A stretch of 64,000 nt of DNA, from NCBI RefSeq assembly GCF_037038585.1, contig NC_092520.1, positions 62,888,001-62,952,000 of the forward strand, given 5' to 3'. How positions within the stretch are numbered: the first letter of the stretch is position 1; each line of letters opens with the position of its first letter. Both the position numbers and the translations under genes were made by a program. Shown in pieces: positions 26,301 to 41,300 of this stretch. The DNA comes from Patagioenas fasciata. Lineage: Eukaryota > Chordata > Aves > Columbiformes > Columbidae. Under the pieces are notes generated by a model. The model saw only the letters and a program-made list of their open reading frames with translations, made no database searches and had not been told where the DNA came from.

Positions 26301-29300
26301 GAGGCTTGTTTTGTTAGGCTTTTGTTAGAGAAAGTTGCTGCTGGCACTTTTTGCTGCTTTAATTTTCCTTTTGTTTCCAAAAAAGTTTGGTTTATGATAT
26401 AGAGGTGCAAAACTAATACAGAGCGTGAATTCAGAAAGAAATAAAAGATACATTTATTACAGCTGATCAAGAAATTGAATTCTATTCTGAATGAAAAATT
26501 TCAACAGAATTTATTCTTTTTTTAAAAGTTTTTTTCACAGTTTTTTTTTACAGAAAAAAATTTGGGGCAATGATTTTTTTCTTGGTTTTTAAACAATTTT
26601 TTATTTTCTAAATGAAAACAATTTTAAACAAAAGAAAATAAGAATTCATTTAGAATATCTAAGACATCTAACATAAGCTTCTTTTATATCAGAATTCCAT
26701 CTGGGTTTTATAAATACCTGTCAATGTGTTTATTACGGAAGTATCTGGAAGATTCCTTGATGGTATCTATTTTTTCATCATTGCTAAAAACAATTTTGAT
26801 TTTTTTAGTGAATTACAAGCATGCTTTTACTTCAGCCTGGCTGTTCTGTGTGAGCTAGCTAAAAGAAACTGAGTAGGCAACAAAGACAAGGCGTTTGGAA
26901 GTTCCTTCATGCTAGAATCTCAGGCCGTGTTCACATGAGCCATGGATCTGAGCTTATTAACTTCAAGTCACATTAAAGTTCAAGTTCTTTGTCTTCACTG
27001 TAATTATGTAAGTGTTCATTAGTTACCCAGTGGTGATTTTTTAATAGGTAATTTGGGACAAGTGAATGCTGGTTGCCTACTTGAGGAAGACTGGTGCTCC
27101 TCTGTGCTGGGGAAAGGCTGAGTCTTCCTCTTTCTTCAGCAGTGAATTTTAATCTTTGTATCACTCTTCACCTTCAAGAAAAAAAAGCCAGTATTGATAG
27201 CATTGGTATTTTAAACTTTTATAGGAGGCTGGCTTGGTATATAATTTTCTGTTTTCCCTTGAAGCTAAGCTCAGCATGCTGTCATATGAATAGAAGGCTG
27301 AGATGTTAGATCAGTGTCTAATTTCTGGTCAGCATTTTGTATTGGAGTGGCAGGGGCGATGGGAGAGAGCTCCCCCTCCTCTTCCTCCTGCTGCCCCATT
27401 AAAGTGCTGAGGCGTAGTGGTCCGTCACCTCTCTGATGCTGGTCTAATGTCAGTTCTTGTCAGTGTTGTGCCTGCACATTGCCAATGAGTGTGCTTGTCC
27501 AAACGGTCATGTGTTTGCGCTGCTTCACTCTTCTGAACGTTGAGAAATTCAGATAGTAATGCAGTAAACTGAAATTTCTGGTATACAGCCTGTGGACAGT
27601 GTTTTATGGTGGAACAGCCTGAGGACTTGTTGACCAGATAGTGTGTCTTCTCTCTCGGGAACAAAGAATGCTTTACTTCCTCAGCATCTTTACTGTGTCA
27701 CCTGTCTCCCTCATGCTGAATGTCTGCGGTGTGTGCACTGTGGCATTTCAGCTCCTTTCAACAGCCTGTTGGAAAAGCAGCACCTTATAGTCAGTTTCCT
27801 TTTATTTTTTTTCTTGAGAGCATAGTGATACTCTTTGAACATGTACTTACTGGCTTCCTGTGATTGTCTCATGTGGCTGTAATTCCACTTACAAGTACTG
27901 TTACAAGAAGCCACAAGTTACATCCTCTTCTCATATGGCACTTGTGTGAGTCTGTGTCAAAACCCTCACATACTGTTCCTCAGTTGCCTGGGTGAGGGCT
28001 GGTGCTCTGTCACAGCTTTCTAGCCATGTGTTTGCAGGACCAGGGGGTACAGTTTCAGAAAAATGGCCTAGGGAAAGCATTTATTGTGTGCTAATACCTG
28101 CGCAACTGGATCCTATGTAGATGTGATGATTCTAGTCTTGGCCTGGTTAGACTCTCCAACTCTGGAGCAAATAAGCCATCCAGGCTATTTCTCTTCAAAA
28201 GAAAGGAACAAACCCATGTTTCTTCTCCACTACTCAGCTCTGGAGTTTGCAGATTGAAGCATCTCTGCTCCCCATTCTGCTTCAGATTTCCAAAATGCTG
28301 TTAGCACGTCTGGTGTGGAACTTGGCCACCACAGCCAGCTGCCTTGCAGGCCACATCAGGCCAGTTTTTCCCTTTCAGTGTCCACGATGGATTCTGGCCA
28401 GAGATGACAGTACCATTACCTCCCTGAGTTCACCTCAGCTGATATGCTGCTGGTGGTGATTTAGACTCTCTTCAGAAAAAGTTTAGCTGCCACATGGAAG
28501 CAAGACCAAGGTCTCTACGACTGTCCTCTGCCAGCACTTAGAAGCAGCGTATTTCCAAAGCTATTGGATGTTCTCCTCTTGTTCACACAGCAGCAATTCT
28601 GTGTCCCTATCTTATCCATCCACCACAGCATTTTTCATTCAGCCATTTCAGGGATGTTTGCACTTCTGGTCTTATTCTGACCTGATTTTTCTTACAGCCT
28701 GAGGCTTGGAAGTAGGGGAATTCCTGCCTGTACCTTCAAGAGCTGTTCCTCAGGTTTGTGAGAGAACCAAGTTCCTTTGCTGCAGGGTGATGAGTGCAGC
28801 TCATGAGAGGAGTTTGGAAAGAATATTGAATTCCTTGCATACCCCTCTGGGAGAGGAGACGATGCTGCCTAATCCTCCGGGATGTTCTGCATCCTGCTGC
28901 CACCTAGCAGTTACAGGCTTAGCTCTGGCCTTTATCCAGACTCTTGTCATGTCCTTTCCCTTTCTGGCATGAATATGGTGTTCCCGTCAAATGTTCTGCT
29001 TCTGAGTTAGGTGAATCTTTAATGGATACATTAACTGGCTTTGTGGTCAAATGGACTGATGCAGAATTGTTGGTGGAATGGTAGTTACTGTTGGGATTGG
29101 GTAAAGAAAAGCATTGATCCTTGCAAAGAGCCCTGTCCTTAACTGAAGTAAGACTTTGACGTTGGAATCATTTTTGTTTGTCGCTGGGCTCCTTGCCTCA
29201 CTCCCTGAAGTGGTAGCACCAAATTCTGGACCCTGCCACTCCATTCTTGCTGTGTTTCATTTTGCAGCAGCAGGGTTAGATTGCTGTTCTCAGCAGAGCA

Positions 29301-32300
29301 TGCTTGCTTCCTTTCTGGAAGAGAGGTAATGATTAATAGCAAGAATGGCACTGTGTAACTCAGATTACGTGGTAAAATCAACCGGGTCCTCAAACCACAC
29401 ACTTGTTCCTCTTGCTCAATTCTCAGTCTTTGTTTTAGCTCCAAGAAAACATCCTCAGTACTAGCCTGGGTTGTTCTTTTGGCTCAGGCCCTGCCTAGCT
29501 GCCATTTATGCCTGTTGCTGTTTCTCTTTCCCCAACCTCCTTGCATTGCAGTGCTACCCTCAGCCAGTCATTTGCCCTTAAAGATCCCTGCTATCTGTTG
29601 GGATATAAATTTCAGAAGTCTCATTTTCCACCCATAGTGTTGTCATCTCAAGGTTGTGTGGAAACGTCTTGGCTGTAGTTAAACGTCTCGCAAAGGCTGG
29701 GAGAGGTTTGGGTCCTTGTTATGGATTACCTGCATCAAGTGTGCCCACAGAGAGCCCGTTTGAAATTTTCTCTTTCAAATGGGTTCTTGGTTCAGTTTCA
29801 ACTGAGGTATCAGCCTTTCTGTGTTTGCTTTTGGTTAGTTGGATTACTTGCCCCCTGTGAAGCCTCCTGCTTTGAGGATTTAGGCAACACTTTCACAGCC
29901 TTAATAAATGGTGAGAACGGGACCAGGTGCTTCAGTACATTATCTGCACTAGCTTTTGCAAGATCAAGAGGACTACCTTTTGTGGTCGTAGCAATCTGTT
30001 AAAGCCAAATCTGCTGCAGTGGACCTTGAGAAGTATTTTCCTCTTGATATTTCAACAACCTCCAGGTTCAGTGTGTACCAAGTGTAAGACACTTGAGAAG
30101 CATAGCAGGCTAATGCTGCAGTTGGTAGATAATTGTCTGTGGTACCTACTACCATACACGAATATGAACAACAGGGTGATGAGGCACTGGAGCAGGTTGT
30201 GCAGAGAAGTTGTGGATGTTACATCCCAGGAAGTGTTCAAGGCCAGGCTGGATGGGGCTTTGAGCAACCTGGTTTGGTGGAAGGTGTCCCTGCCTGTGCT
30301 GGGTGACTTGAACTAGATGATCTTCAAGGGCCATTCCAACCCAAACCATTTTATGATTCTGTGTGTTACTCTTTGGAATCACTGCTCGTGTCAACTCAAG
30401 ATAGCAGAAAAATTATTTACAAGAAGCTTAATTCTTCAGCGTGGATCAGGTGCATTTGCTTCCTGCCCTGCTTGTACCCTCTGGAAAGTACTCTGCAGGT
30501 TCTTGCTGGGGGGATTCAGCAGTTCATTGGTAACTGAAGTAGCAGTGAGGACACACCACTTGCTGCTCTCAGCGCTCAGCTAGGAGGAGGTGAGGTGGAT
30601 GGGGTCTTGTGCCTGTGATACTGCAGAGGCAAAAAACAGAGGGTGTGTACATGCACCCACTGTTGAGAATGTGTGTGTAAACTGTAGAATCATAGAATCA
30701 TCTTGTTTGGAAGAGACCCTCAGGATCACTGAGTCCAACCATAACCTAACTCTAGCACTAAACCATGTCCTTAAGATCCTCGTCTAAATGCCTTTTAAAC
30801 CCCTCCAGGGCTGGTGACTTCACCACTTCCCTGAGCAGCCTGTTCCAGTGCTTCACAACCCTCTTAATGAAGAACTTTTTCCTAATATCCAATCTAAACC
30901 TCCCCTGGTGCAACTTGAGGCCATTTCTTCTCGTCCTATCACTTGCTACTTGGGAGAAGAGACCAGCCCCCTCCATGCTACAACCTCCTTTCAGGTGATT
31001 GCAGAGAGCGATAAGGTCTCCCCTCAGCCTCCTTTTCTCCAGGCTAAACAGCCCCAGTTCCCTCAGCCGCTCCTCATCAGACTTGTGCTCCAGACCCCTC
31101 ACCAGCTTCATCGCCCTCCTCTGCACTCTAGTGCTTCTCTCAGCCTCTACCCAATCTCCAGGATTGATGTCTGTACCATAAGTAGTACCCAGTGAAAAAG
31201 TGCTCTATTACTGAGCAAGCCACCTTGCTTTCAAACAGCCTGATGAGAGTCAGAATTTGTGTACATCTTCACTGAAGATGAGGCAGCTGCTGGGACAAGA
31301 TGCAGTTCTTTCTCTGTGATGTTGGTACTTGGTGCAGATGAAGCTTGGGAATGCCAACTCGAGGCAGAGAGATCTTCTTGGTTGTACTAAGAACTATTGC
31401 TGCTTGTGCTAAGAACTATTAGTATTCTGTGGCTTCCTCACAAGTATCTTGATTAGAAAAACAGTGTTTGAAAATATGCGAACAGGACCTTAAAGACAGG
31501 TTTATGCAGCTTGCAAGCAAAATTTATTTTTTAATATATGTAATGGATCTTGATGAAAGTCATTCACAGTGAAGTGGGATGTTTATTTGCTTTCTGTGTG
31601 TAGGCGTATAGTGTTGTTTAATTTGATTTTGATACTTAAAAGCATTTGTAAACAAAACACTGGAACTGGATACTTTTTCAACTCTTTGTGAGCATCATTC
31701 AGCCAGAAACCCTAAAAAGAAATTGGCAGTGATAAATTCCAGAGTTCACTTAAAGTTTATGTTTATTTGTTTTATTTTAAGACAAAATGCCAACAGCTGA
31801 CCATGAGTATCTTAAGCCAAATGTAACATTAACATAATCAACCATAAATTGGAAACCTTGTAGGTTTTGGTTTGTGAGTGCAAACGTTCAGTGGATGAGA
31901 CGATATAAGAAGGTGCCTTTAATTATTCTGATTTAGATCTTTCACTTTGGAGTAAACAGGATTATTGCTTAAGATGGATTTGAATGTATTTAGGGATAGA
32001 AGTATATAACTGTAGCTTCTCAAGTGCTGTCTGGTTGATCATAAACGGGGGGGGCGGGGAATAACTGAGGAGGAATGGTCTGGTTTTTTGCATAAGTAAG
32101 ACAGCATTTCAGAGGATTTTACTTTGTTTTCTTGTATTCTTTATATTCAGGCATTACTTTCAATTATGCCACTTCTTTAAGAATTTAGCATATGATCGAG
32201 GCAGATATTAAATTGTTAGGTGCAGTTTTCCTCAGAGTTTGACAGCAAGTGATCTACTTTGAACTCAAAAGGGGAATCTACAAATGGATCATTCTCCCCC

Positions 32301-35300
32301 TTTTTTTAAACATTAGCAGTCTTCTACAGCATCTTCAGCTCTGTTGGTTGTAACACCAGCTTTTAACATTTCCCAAAGCATTAAATGGGTTTGATGATGT
32401 AGTGGTGTACTCTTTAAAGTCATTCTCACCCTCTGCCTGACTTAAACGAAGTATTTTTGTGTGCACCTGAAAATCTGTTTTGGAAAACAGGGCCTAGCAT
32501 GTGGCATGACAGTTAAGAGAGAAAAGACCCAGTTAAATTGAATGGAGCATAAACCATGAAATAAAGAAGCTATTTGTTTCAAAGAAAGGATATTCCTCTC
32601 TGTTATGTGACTCTTTATTCAAGTAATAAGAGTGGTGGTAATTTCGTATGTGATTTTGATTGACGTTGCTGGGTTTTGAAAGGAGGATGAGTTCTTGTAT
32701 TGGTTTGTGGAAGGTAATGAAAGCAAGTTTCAGAGTTGACTGTGTGTTTCCACCAGTGGGTAAATAAAAAAAACCAAACCAACCACTGAAAATATGGCTC
32801 TAATGTGAAGAATCTCAAATAGTGGAACTCCAGTTTTAACATTTTTCAAAACTTGCTGTATCAAACATTTTCTATTCAGGGAAGCTTCTCCCCCCTGCCA
32901 GCCCTGACTGCAGCCTTGAGCACAGCCTGAGCTTGGGATATTTGCCCACCTCTAGCTGTGCAAGATTACAAACTTACGCTTGCCAAGCCCATTTTCCAAG
33001 CATCTCCACCACCGAGCTGCAGCCTGACCTCTGTGCAGCTGAGTCCCTGCTAACTCTGCATTTATCCACGCTCAAAGCGAGGAATGCAGAAATGCTTCCT
33101 AGGGTTTTCAGTGCCTATTTGTAGGAATTGGTTTGCATTGTGTTGAGATCGAACTTGTTGGTTCCTCCCGGGCACCTTGAGGAGGAGGGTGCGCAGAAGC
33201 GCTTCCAGCTGCAGCATTTACAGGGAAATTTCTGACTATTTTTTGCCTTTTATATCTCTGTCCCAGGCAAAACTATAGATTCAGGGTTATTGGAGGAGAG
33301 CAGTGTCCATGTGGAAAATACAAGCAGTTAAAAGGGGCATTTCAACAGCAGTTTCTGATCCTAGCTTTCAAGAGAGGGTTCGTTTTAAAAGGGGCTGCTA
33401 CTCCTTTTTGATTATTTAAGGTTGTGTGAGACGTAACCAATGCCAAGTTATGCACATTTGCACATCTCTGCCAAATGAGAAGCTTGTCACTCTTGCTGCC
33501 TTGAGTCTGGCAGCTCCAGCTTAGGCAGCCGGGAGCCCAGATCAATCCAGTGTTGTCACATCAGAAGCTCGGGCTGGAGCAGTGGGGCTGAGCTGTGCTG
33601 TCAGTCACCAGTATGTAACCAGCATTCCAGAAGGTAGGGTTTGAGGTTTTAGAGAACTCTTGTTTAAAGGACTTGACCTGCTTAGCAGCTCTCCTAAAAT
33701 ATTTCAGCTTTACTTTGGAACATGTAGCAGAAGATTCAATTACATACTTGGCATTCACAGGTTACAGTAGAATGCACTTTTGGTGGGCTGAAGGCAAGGT
33801 TATGCCGCTTCCTAAAATATTTGGATGTCATCGTGGTCTATGCTGTCCATTAATGTGGCATGCTGAAGCTTGAATTTCTTTTTGAGCGCTTGAGTAAGGA
33901 ATTTTGCCAAGAGCAGACCAAGACATGACTCTTGAAGGGACCTAGGAAATGCACTGTTCATTACTGGTGTCAATAAAGGCAACTGCCTGCAGTGTCTTTC
34001 CTTTGCAAGCATAGAAAGATGACAATTTAATGCATCCTCAGTTAAAATTATTTACTATTGTGCGATATATGTCACTTTTTATACAATGCTATTGCATTTT
34101 TTGTTTATTTCATGAAAATTAAATATTTTATTAGAAGCACTGTCTAATTTCCCAGTTCTTCCCTTTGCAAACACTAAATGCCATAGTTATTGTATAGATA
34201 AACCAGTTCATCAGGAAGAACACAAGTAGTGATAGAACTAATAAAGGATGTGTAAATAGGGTTGCTCGCTCATGGGCTTGGTGGAGAAGTCCAGGCTGTG
34301 GGTGCTCACCGTGGGTGCACCACCTGCTCTCTACTCCTGCGGCCTCAGGGCAGCTACTCTATGCCATGGCTAATGAGATATCCTTTGGCTGTACCTAGAA
34401 GATCCATAACAATTTATTCCTCCCTCATGTGTTTCCCCCATTCCCCTCTTAGGTGTTTGGTTTTTTTGCAGTCATTGTCTCGACTGGCTCATCTGGACCC
34501 GTTCTCTTTTTCCGCAATAATTGTGGAAGTGTGCAAGAGTCCTGGATGTCCGTGTGAGTGCAGGTGACTCTTGTGTCTCTCAGCACAGCCACAGGCTAGC
34601 AAACGGATAAATCATGTCACACTTTTCTGCATTTCTGTGCTCACTTTCAGCAGTAGCCTGTCCATTTGTTCTTCCAGGCTTCTTCCTCCTGCAGTCCTTT
34701 CCAGCCTGAATGATTCAGATTTTGTGTGTGTTGTTCCGGTTTCAGTGTGTTGGGCATTTGGAGTTTTTGTTGGTTGGCTCGTTTCTTTTTGTTTGGTTGG
34801 TTGGTTTGGTTTGTGTGTGCTGGTTTGTTTTTTGTTTGTGTTTGGTTTTTTGTTTGTTTGGGGTGTTTTTGTTGTTGTTTTGTGTTTCAAAACAAATATT
34901 GGAATTTGGTTTGGGGAATCTATTTTAAAATTCCCATGTGAAAACTGGGACAGAGAACACAGATTTCTACTAAAATGAATGCATTTCATTTGAATGAATA
35001 GCTTCCACCGTAATAAAAGAATTCATTAAAACACATAAATTCTTTGCCTTTACTTTGTAAATTTTTCCAGTTACAGTACAGTGTTACCTTTAACCAGATC
35101 CACATGGAACACTGGTTTCTAGTGTGACACAACTTCTTTTTCAGTTCTTACTGAGTAGGTTGCTTGCATACATGTCTGGGATGGATACCCAGTCACAGAA
35201 CAAAGATTTTTCAGGAAATGTTGTATTTCAAGAGCAGAGTGGGCATAGAGTCAGGTTAATTTCATCCCGTCTGCCTCTTCTCCCCTCAGCCACCTCCACC

Positions 35301-38300
35301 AAAAATTGCAATCACTGATATATTATTTTGGGCATTCCTAAATGCCAATTGTTTGATGCCACTAACAAATTATAACTGTGTGGGTGGTTGTCCCATACAG
35401 CACCTTCATGGGATGTCTGAATCCCAGGTCATTTCCCCTTTGACTTAATTAGGGTAGAAACTCAAACTTTGGCCTCAAATTGTTAGGAGAGAAAGCTCTT
35501 GTTAACAGATTTGTTCTAGTGTGAGTCCTGCAGTTTTGCAGTTCATTATTGCTGATTTTGATCACAGAGGGCTGGATCTTGTTTCCCTCTTCTCATTCAG
35601 ATGCCGTGAGCTAACTCATACAAAACAGAATATCTCTAGCAAGAGACTGCCTGAACGCCTGTTATTGGAGCTCTTGACATGAAAGTCAAGAAGAATGAAA
35701 TTTGGGCCTGGCTGTGAATGCCACAGAGGAAGGATTCAGTCTTTGATATCTCAGCCAATCAGTGTGGTTGTAGGTCAAGAGGCTGGATGACAGCAATGTG
35801 TCACTCTCTCCTCCTTGTTTTCTCTGCTTCACCACAAGTGCCAATGTTACCCAATGAGACCAGTCCTTCGTTTCTGATTGACCTCGAGTGATTAGGAATC
35901 AAGGGAAGGAAGCGCTCCTACCTTGGTCTGAACCAAACTGAACCACACCTCTGTTGTAGTATCATATATTCTGTGCACAGAAGGATAGTCCATTGGGGTA
36001 TCTTGGAGCTAGAATGTCCAAAATCTTAATATTCAAAATGCCATTGGCAGAGAAAGGGTGATGTCTTGGGTTTATCATTGATAGCTGTATGTGTTGCTGT
36101 TCACTTGTGTGATTAATGTTTGGATTTCAGGTCTTGTCTTAGTAACTTTTCTTACTATTTTTGATTGGCATTGTTCTCTTCTAAATCCTTTCTCATATAA
36201 ATATTTGTTACATGGGTCAAAACTGAACAGATGGTCCCTGCTGATACATAGAGTCCTATCAGAAACAGTTAAAATAGGTTTTGGTGTAAAAGTAGAGTTA
36301 GTCTGAGCTGTGTTCATTGTGCAATTAATAGTGAAGGTTCTTTTCTATGCTGCAAGTATTAAACCAAGAAAGTCCATGCCAACTGTGGAGATACAGATTC
36401 AGCTGAAAATTCATTTTTGCCTCCAGGAACAAAATATCCCACACAGAGGACATGTCCATTATTGCTGTAAACACCTCTTATGCCTTTTTTTTTTTTTTTT
36501 AGGGAGTATCTGCAGTAACACTATTTGAAAGTGGGCTTAATCTCACCTAATCCTTTGTGTCTAAAAATAAACCAGTGAGGTGTCTCTGCTCCCTCTGTGA
36601 TAGCTGAGGAGAGACCTTATGGCTGGTGGTGGTTCATCCCACCCTAAACGCGGTGTCTAAGCAAGGCAGGATGAATTGCTCACTAGTGGTGACCTTTAAA
36701 TGGCAGCAGGTGGGATGGGCCCTGCCCACAATCAAAAGGAAACAGAGGTTCTCCAGTGAGTGTTGTGTCCTTCAAATGGGTGGTTGTATTAAAGGGGTTC
36801 TATTATCTCTGTTACTGCTTTATTACAGTTACCAGATTACCCCCTCCCTCCCCAGAACTTTTCCAAGGTCCCTTGTGTGTCTCCAAGTGGTTTCTCTCTG
36901 CGTTTAAGGAAGGTAGAGGAACGGAAAACAATTAGGGTAGCGGGTCTGATTGGTTTGTGTGTGTGGTAGTGTGTGTTTGTTGGGTTTTTTGTTTGTTTTG
37001 GTTTTTCCCTATCAAAAATGAGCTTTCCAGATAAGACAAAGGACACGGTATACCCCGATTATTTGTTTTATAAGGAGATAAAGAAAAGGCAAAGATCACT
37101 CTGTTAGAATAGAAACTGATACCTCAGAGACTCGGTACAACAATAAAAGTAGCTTGGCTGGTAGATTTTACTTAGCTAGATGAGATGTCGCTTCAGAGCA
37201 GAGGTCAAACGTCTCGGGATTGTGGAGGATGTGCTGGAGAGGTAGGAACTTACAATGTTATTAGAACAAAACATCTTCTTTCTCTGGAGTGTACCAGTGA
37301 CGCAGCCTTCCAGAAGCCGTTTACCTGTATGTATACTATCATGCTTTTTAACTTCCACCCTTTTTTTTTTTCCTTACACTCAAATTCTTTTGGTGCACAG
37401 TGGATCTTCAGGATTCTAGATTTAGCCTGTTGTTAAGATGCCTATATAGACAAAAGCAGAAATTCTAACCAGTAATCCAGATGACAGTTATGAGACAACA
37501 TGAAAAGGAGCCAAACAATAACAGCAGCAGCCAAACCTTAACTGTTTCAGGAACAGAACTTTGTCAAAATTAGTTACATGGATTGCTCATAATGAATTCA
37601 TGTGAATAGCTGGGAAGGTTAAGGACCTTGAGATCTGGTATCTTCCTTCAGTCTTCCTTATGGAATCCATTGGGGAAATCTTTTTTGGTTTTAAAGAATG
37701 AAGTGTTATGAAAGACTGGCTTACTAAAGTTGGCATACTAGAATGAAATGATGATTCATATTAGTGGGAAGTGGAGCAGTAATAATTTTAAGTGTACTGA
37801 AGGAGTTTGATGAAGCTGCCAAAGTACAAAAACATTCTAATTTATACCCGTTAGAAAATGGGGTTGCAGTAAATGGTGTTTGTATCTTCAAAAATTTGGG
37901 GAGGATGATCTGAATGCTGTCTTACATAATACCTCGCTAACCTCTGGGGTGCTCAGTGCTGCATGGTGTCTAATCAGAACAGCATAGTATGGTTCAAAAA
38001 TCATTGGACCTTTGGATGTATAACATTTATTTTATATGGTGGGGGAGAAAAAAACCACCAAACATGAACTTGGTTGCTAGATCCACAGCCTTGTTTTCTT
38101 ATAACCAAGTGAGTCAAATTAAGCATAATTGTTAATGAACTTACACAGCAGGGACAGAGCACTACAGCTTCTGTGAAGGAAAACAGAGCTTTGCACATCT
38201 GTGCAGATTAGCATAAATGAATAAAGAAATTACTCTGTCTCATAAATTTCTTAAAAGCTTTACAAGTAAGGCTCTCTGGTTTTCAGTGTGTCACAACTAC

Positions 38301-41300
38301 TTCTAGGTATATTTTGAGATTCTGTTCTTGCACAGCTGTTAAACATACTTATTCATAAATTTGAATAATTTATTAGTAGCTGAATGGTGTGTGAGTTGTG
38401 TAAAACTTGCAAGTGGTTCAAAATTATTTAAGCTGAATATAAGAGAAGACTTGTGGTGTTCCCTTGTGATCAAGACAAGGATGGGTACTCAGCAGCCTGT
38501 GGCACAGCCCAAGCCAAGACCTGTGTAAGCAAATGTAAGTCACAGAAAGGTTTTTATTCTGTGATGGCTTCTGATGTCACTGCAGGTGTGTGTAGAGACA
38601 AGTCCTCAGGCTTGGGGCAGTGTGGGTGGTGTTTCAGTCTCACACTTGCAACACGCAAATGGTGCCCAAACAAACAAAAGTCCTGTTGGCTTGAAGCATG
38701 CTGCTAAATTCTGATTATCCATTTAAAAATAGAAGGGAAAGATTTCTACTGGTATTGGAAAAAAAATCAGAATCAGGCAGGAATGAGTTAGTGAGGGTAT
38801 GTATGTGCCATAATTAATTTACAGGAAGCAAGGTGGGTGGTATTTATTTTGACCACAATAAAAGAACACAGGTATGTTCAATACCCTGAACATGAATTAA
38901 AAACTGCTTCCTTATTCCTTACATAATGTCTTGCTAACCTGTGGAACTCGGTGCCATATAATAGCTAATCTGAAGAGTTTAGTAACATTCAAAGAATAAC
39001 TAGACTTCTGGATGAATACCATCCTCTCTGTTATCTTATACAGGAGAAAGATAAACTCTCTGGCTTCAAAGACAGGTTGGTAATGACCAACATTCAAAAA
39101 ACTTAGGACTGTCAGACATTGCTCATTTAAAAAAGCTTCAGTATCAGTTGTTGCCACTGCTCAGTTAGGAGAGAGAACAAGTGCAGATGCGCTGCTGGGA
39201 GTTGCTGCTTGCTGGAAAACACTTTTGAAATGGTCTGTTGTCTGAGCTGACTTGATTTTCCTTAGAAAGTATAAAACCTCCAGCACCACGAGTGAAATGA
39301 CATGTTTTATGTACAGCTTGTCTCAGAATGTTTGTTTGTACATAAATTCAAATACCACAATGGGGCTATCATCAGAAAAGCAACTGAAATTAGTGTCATA
39401 GTTACTGGTAGATTTTTATAATGACAATACGGATTTGGATTTTTTTTTTTTTAATTGGAGATGTATGTTTGCTATGTACAATTTACACTGGCATTGCATG
39501 CCTCCTGCAACAGAGAGAGTGAGATTGCTTGCTTGTTTTCGTAGCAACACTGAAGCATCATTATGGAAACCCTGTTGACACTGCTTATACTTGAACCAGG
39601 GGGAAAACAATGTAGCTGTAAAACTACCAGTTGATATGAAAATGTCTTGTATTAGTTTGCAGAATATAGCAGATGAGCAGATTTTTTTCTATCTTATTTT
39701 GTAAAAACAACTTATATGACTGGATTTATTGTATGAATTTGTTTTGGATCTTAACGAGATTTAAATTAGCAAACACCTTAAAGTTATCTGCATTTTTTGC
39801 AGGGTATTATAGAAAAATCAAAAGTGAAAGGAATTCCTATCATTATCGATGCTGTAAGTATTTTCTTGATTCAGTCAGTGGTTTGACATTGAAGAATTTA
39901 TTCAGTAAATGTTGTTCTTACTGGTTTTTGCAGGATGGACTGTGGCTCATTTCCCAGCAGCCTTCTCTTATTCAAGGCTACCAGCGAGCTATTCTCACTC
40001 CAAACTATATGGAGTTTAGTAGACTATATGAAGCCATGGTGAGCTGTTTTCTTTCTTGCTATTTAAGTTTGTGCAAGTTTAGTCTTTTAATCTTTAAAAA
40101 TGAACAGCTTATTACTGGGTCGAACATTATTTGCTGTCTCTTATGTGCAAAAGAAGCATTCCATGGGATAATTGCCACAACAATGCATATTCTGAAATGG
40201 AATTACTTTGTAAAGACGACCCTTTCCTTTACATTTTTTGGCACGGCAATGGGAATAGAAAAAAATACCTGAAAAGACTGATGATGCTGCTTTCCCCCCA
40301 CCCCCATATCCTGAAGTAGCATGTATTAGAATATGTTGTTCTAGCAGTAAAATATGTACTGTGTATGGCATTCTTGTGTTGTAGCTTAGAGACCCCGTAG
40401 ACAGTAGTGATCACCATGGATGTGTATTAAGACTCAGCCAAGCCATGGGGAATTTGACAATTGTTCAAAAGGGAGAAAGAGATCTGATTTCAGATGGAGA
40501 GAAAGGTAAGTGAAGCCTTTTGCTTTCAGCAGCGTGTTTTGTTTGTTTGTTTGCTTTCAGTCGTAGTCCAGTGGTTGGACTATGTAGTGAATGGTTGACT
40601 GTATTTCCCCAAAGACTGAAGGGGGGGGATGACTCTCTTTGCAGATCGCCTTTAGAGGATTATGGAAGTTGATATTTTAAGAGTGCAACTTAATTTATTT
40701 GCTGAAAATGTTACTGATTTTTTCATTTAAATGGCTGTAACCTACATTTTACGTTACGCAGGTATTGAGAAATTATTATTTTAATCTTTATGATCTGTTT
40801 TTAAATCATTAGTTGATATAGCCTGTATGAGGGTATATAGCCTGTGTAAGGATAGATATTGCTAAATTAATGCAGAATAATGGTGTTGTTTCACCATATA
40901 TTGGTGTGTCTGAAAAATGAAGACTTTTTAAGGTTCATGAGCTGCTCAGTTCCTCGATACCATCCACCGTGGGGCTGTAGATTAGCATGTACGTATATGA
41001 CTTGTACATTAGCACTGGCAATTTAAAAAACAAACAGAAAATTAACTGCAGGTTGTCATTACAACTTTTTAAAACAGTCACTTACTAATATGGTTAAAGT
41101 ATACTTAATGAAATTAGCAGCCTATCTGATGGATTTTGTGCTGATCCTTTACTGTGATCAGTATAAAATTAATTCATGAGTGCCTTCATTGCATTTTGAC
41201 TGGTCTTATTTCACATACATAACAAGCAGCAGCTCTGCCTCTAATTACTTGAAATGCTAATCTCTGATAAATGTTTATGTTTCTTCAGAACCATTTTGTA

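Larger units (their letters stand above)
25482..39802 (+). other. NAXD intron 5 (14.3 kb)
   Basis: It holds the CR1 pair at 30160-31165, the T/G tracts at 34745 and 36950 and the older relics at 37915 and 38885. A near-duplicate of about 15 bases (CTAAGAACTATT) occurs twice at 31386-31422. No exon was found. Confidence 0.7.

Noticed and set aside
39673-40272. 199-codon frame on the + strand
   Set aside because: It is an in-frame read-through of NAXD exons 6 and 7 and their short introns. The true exons have consensus splice sites and the expected protein.
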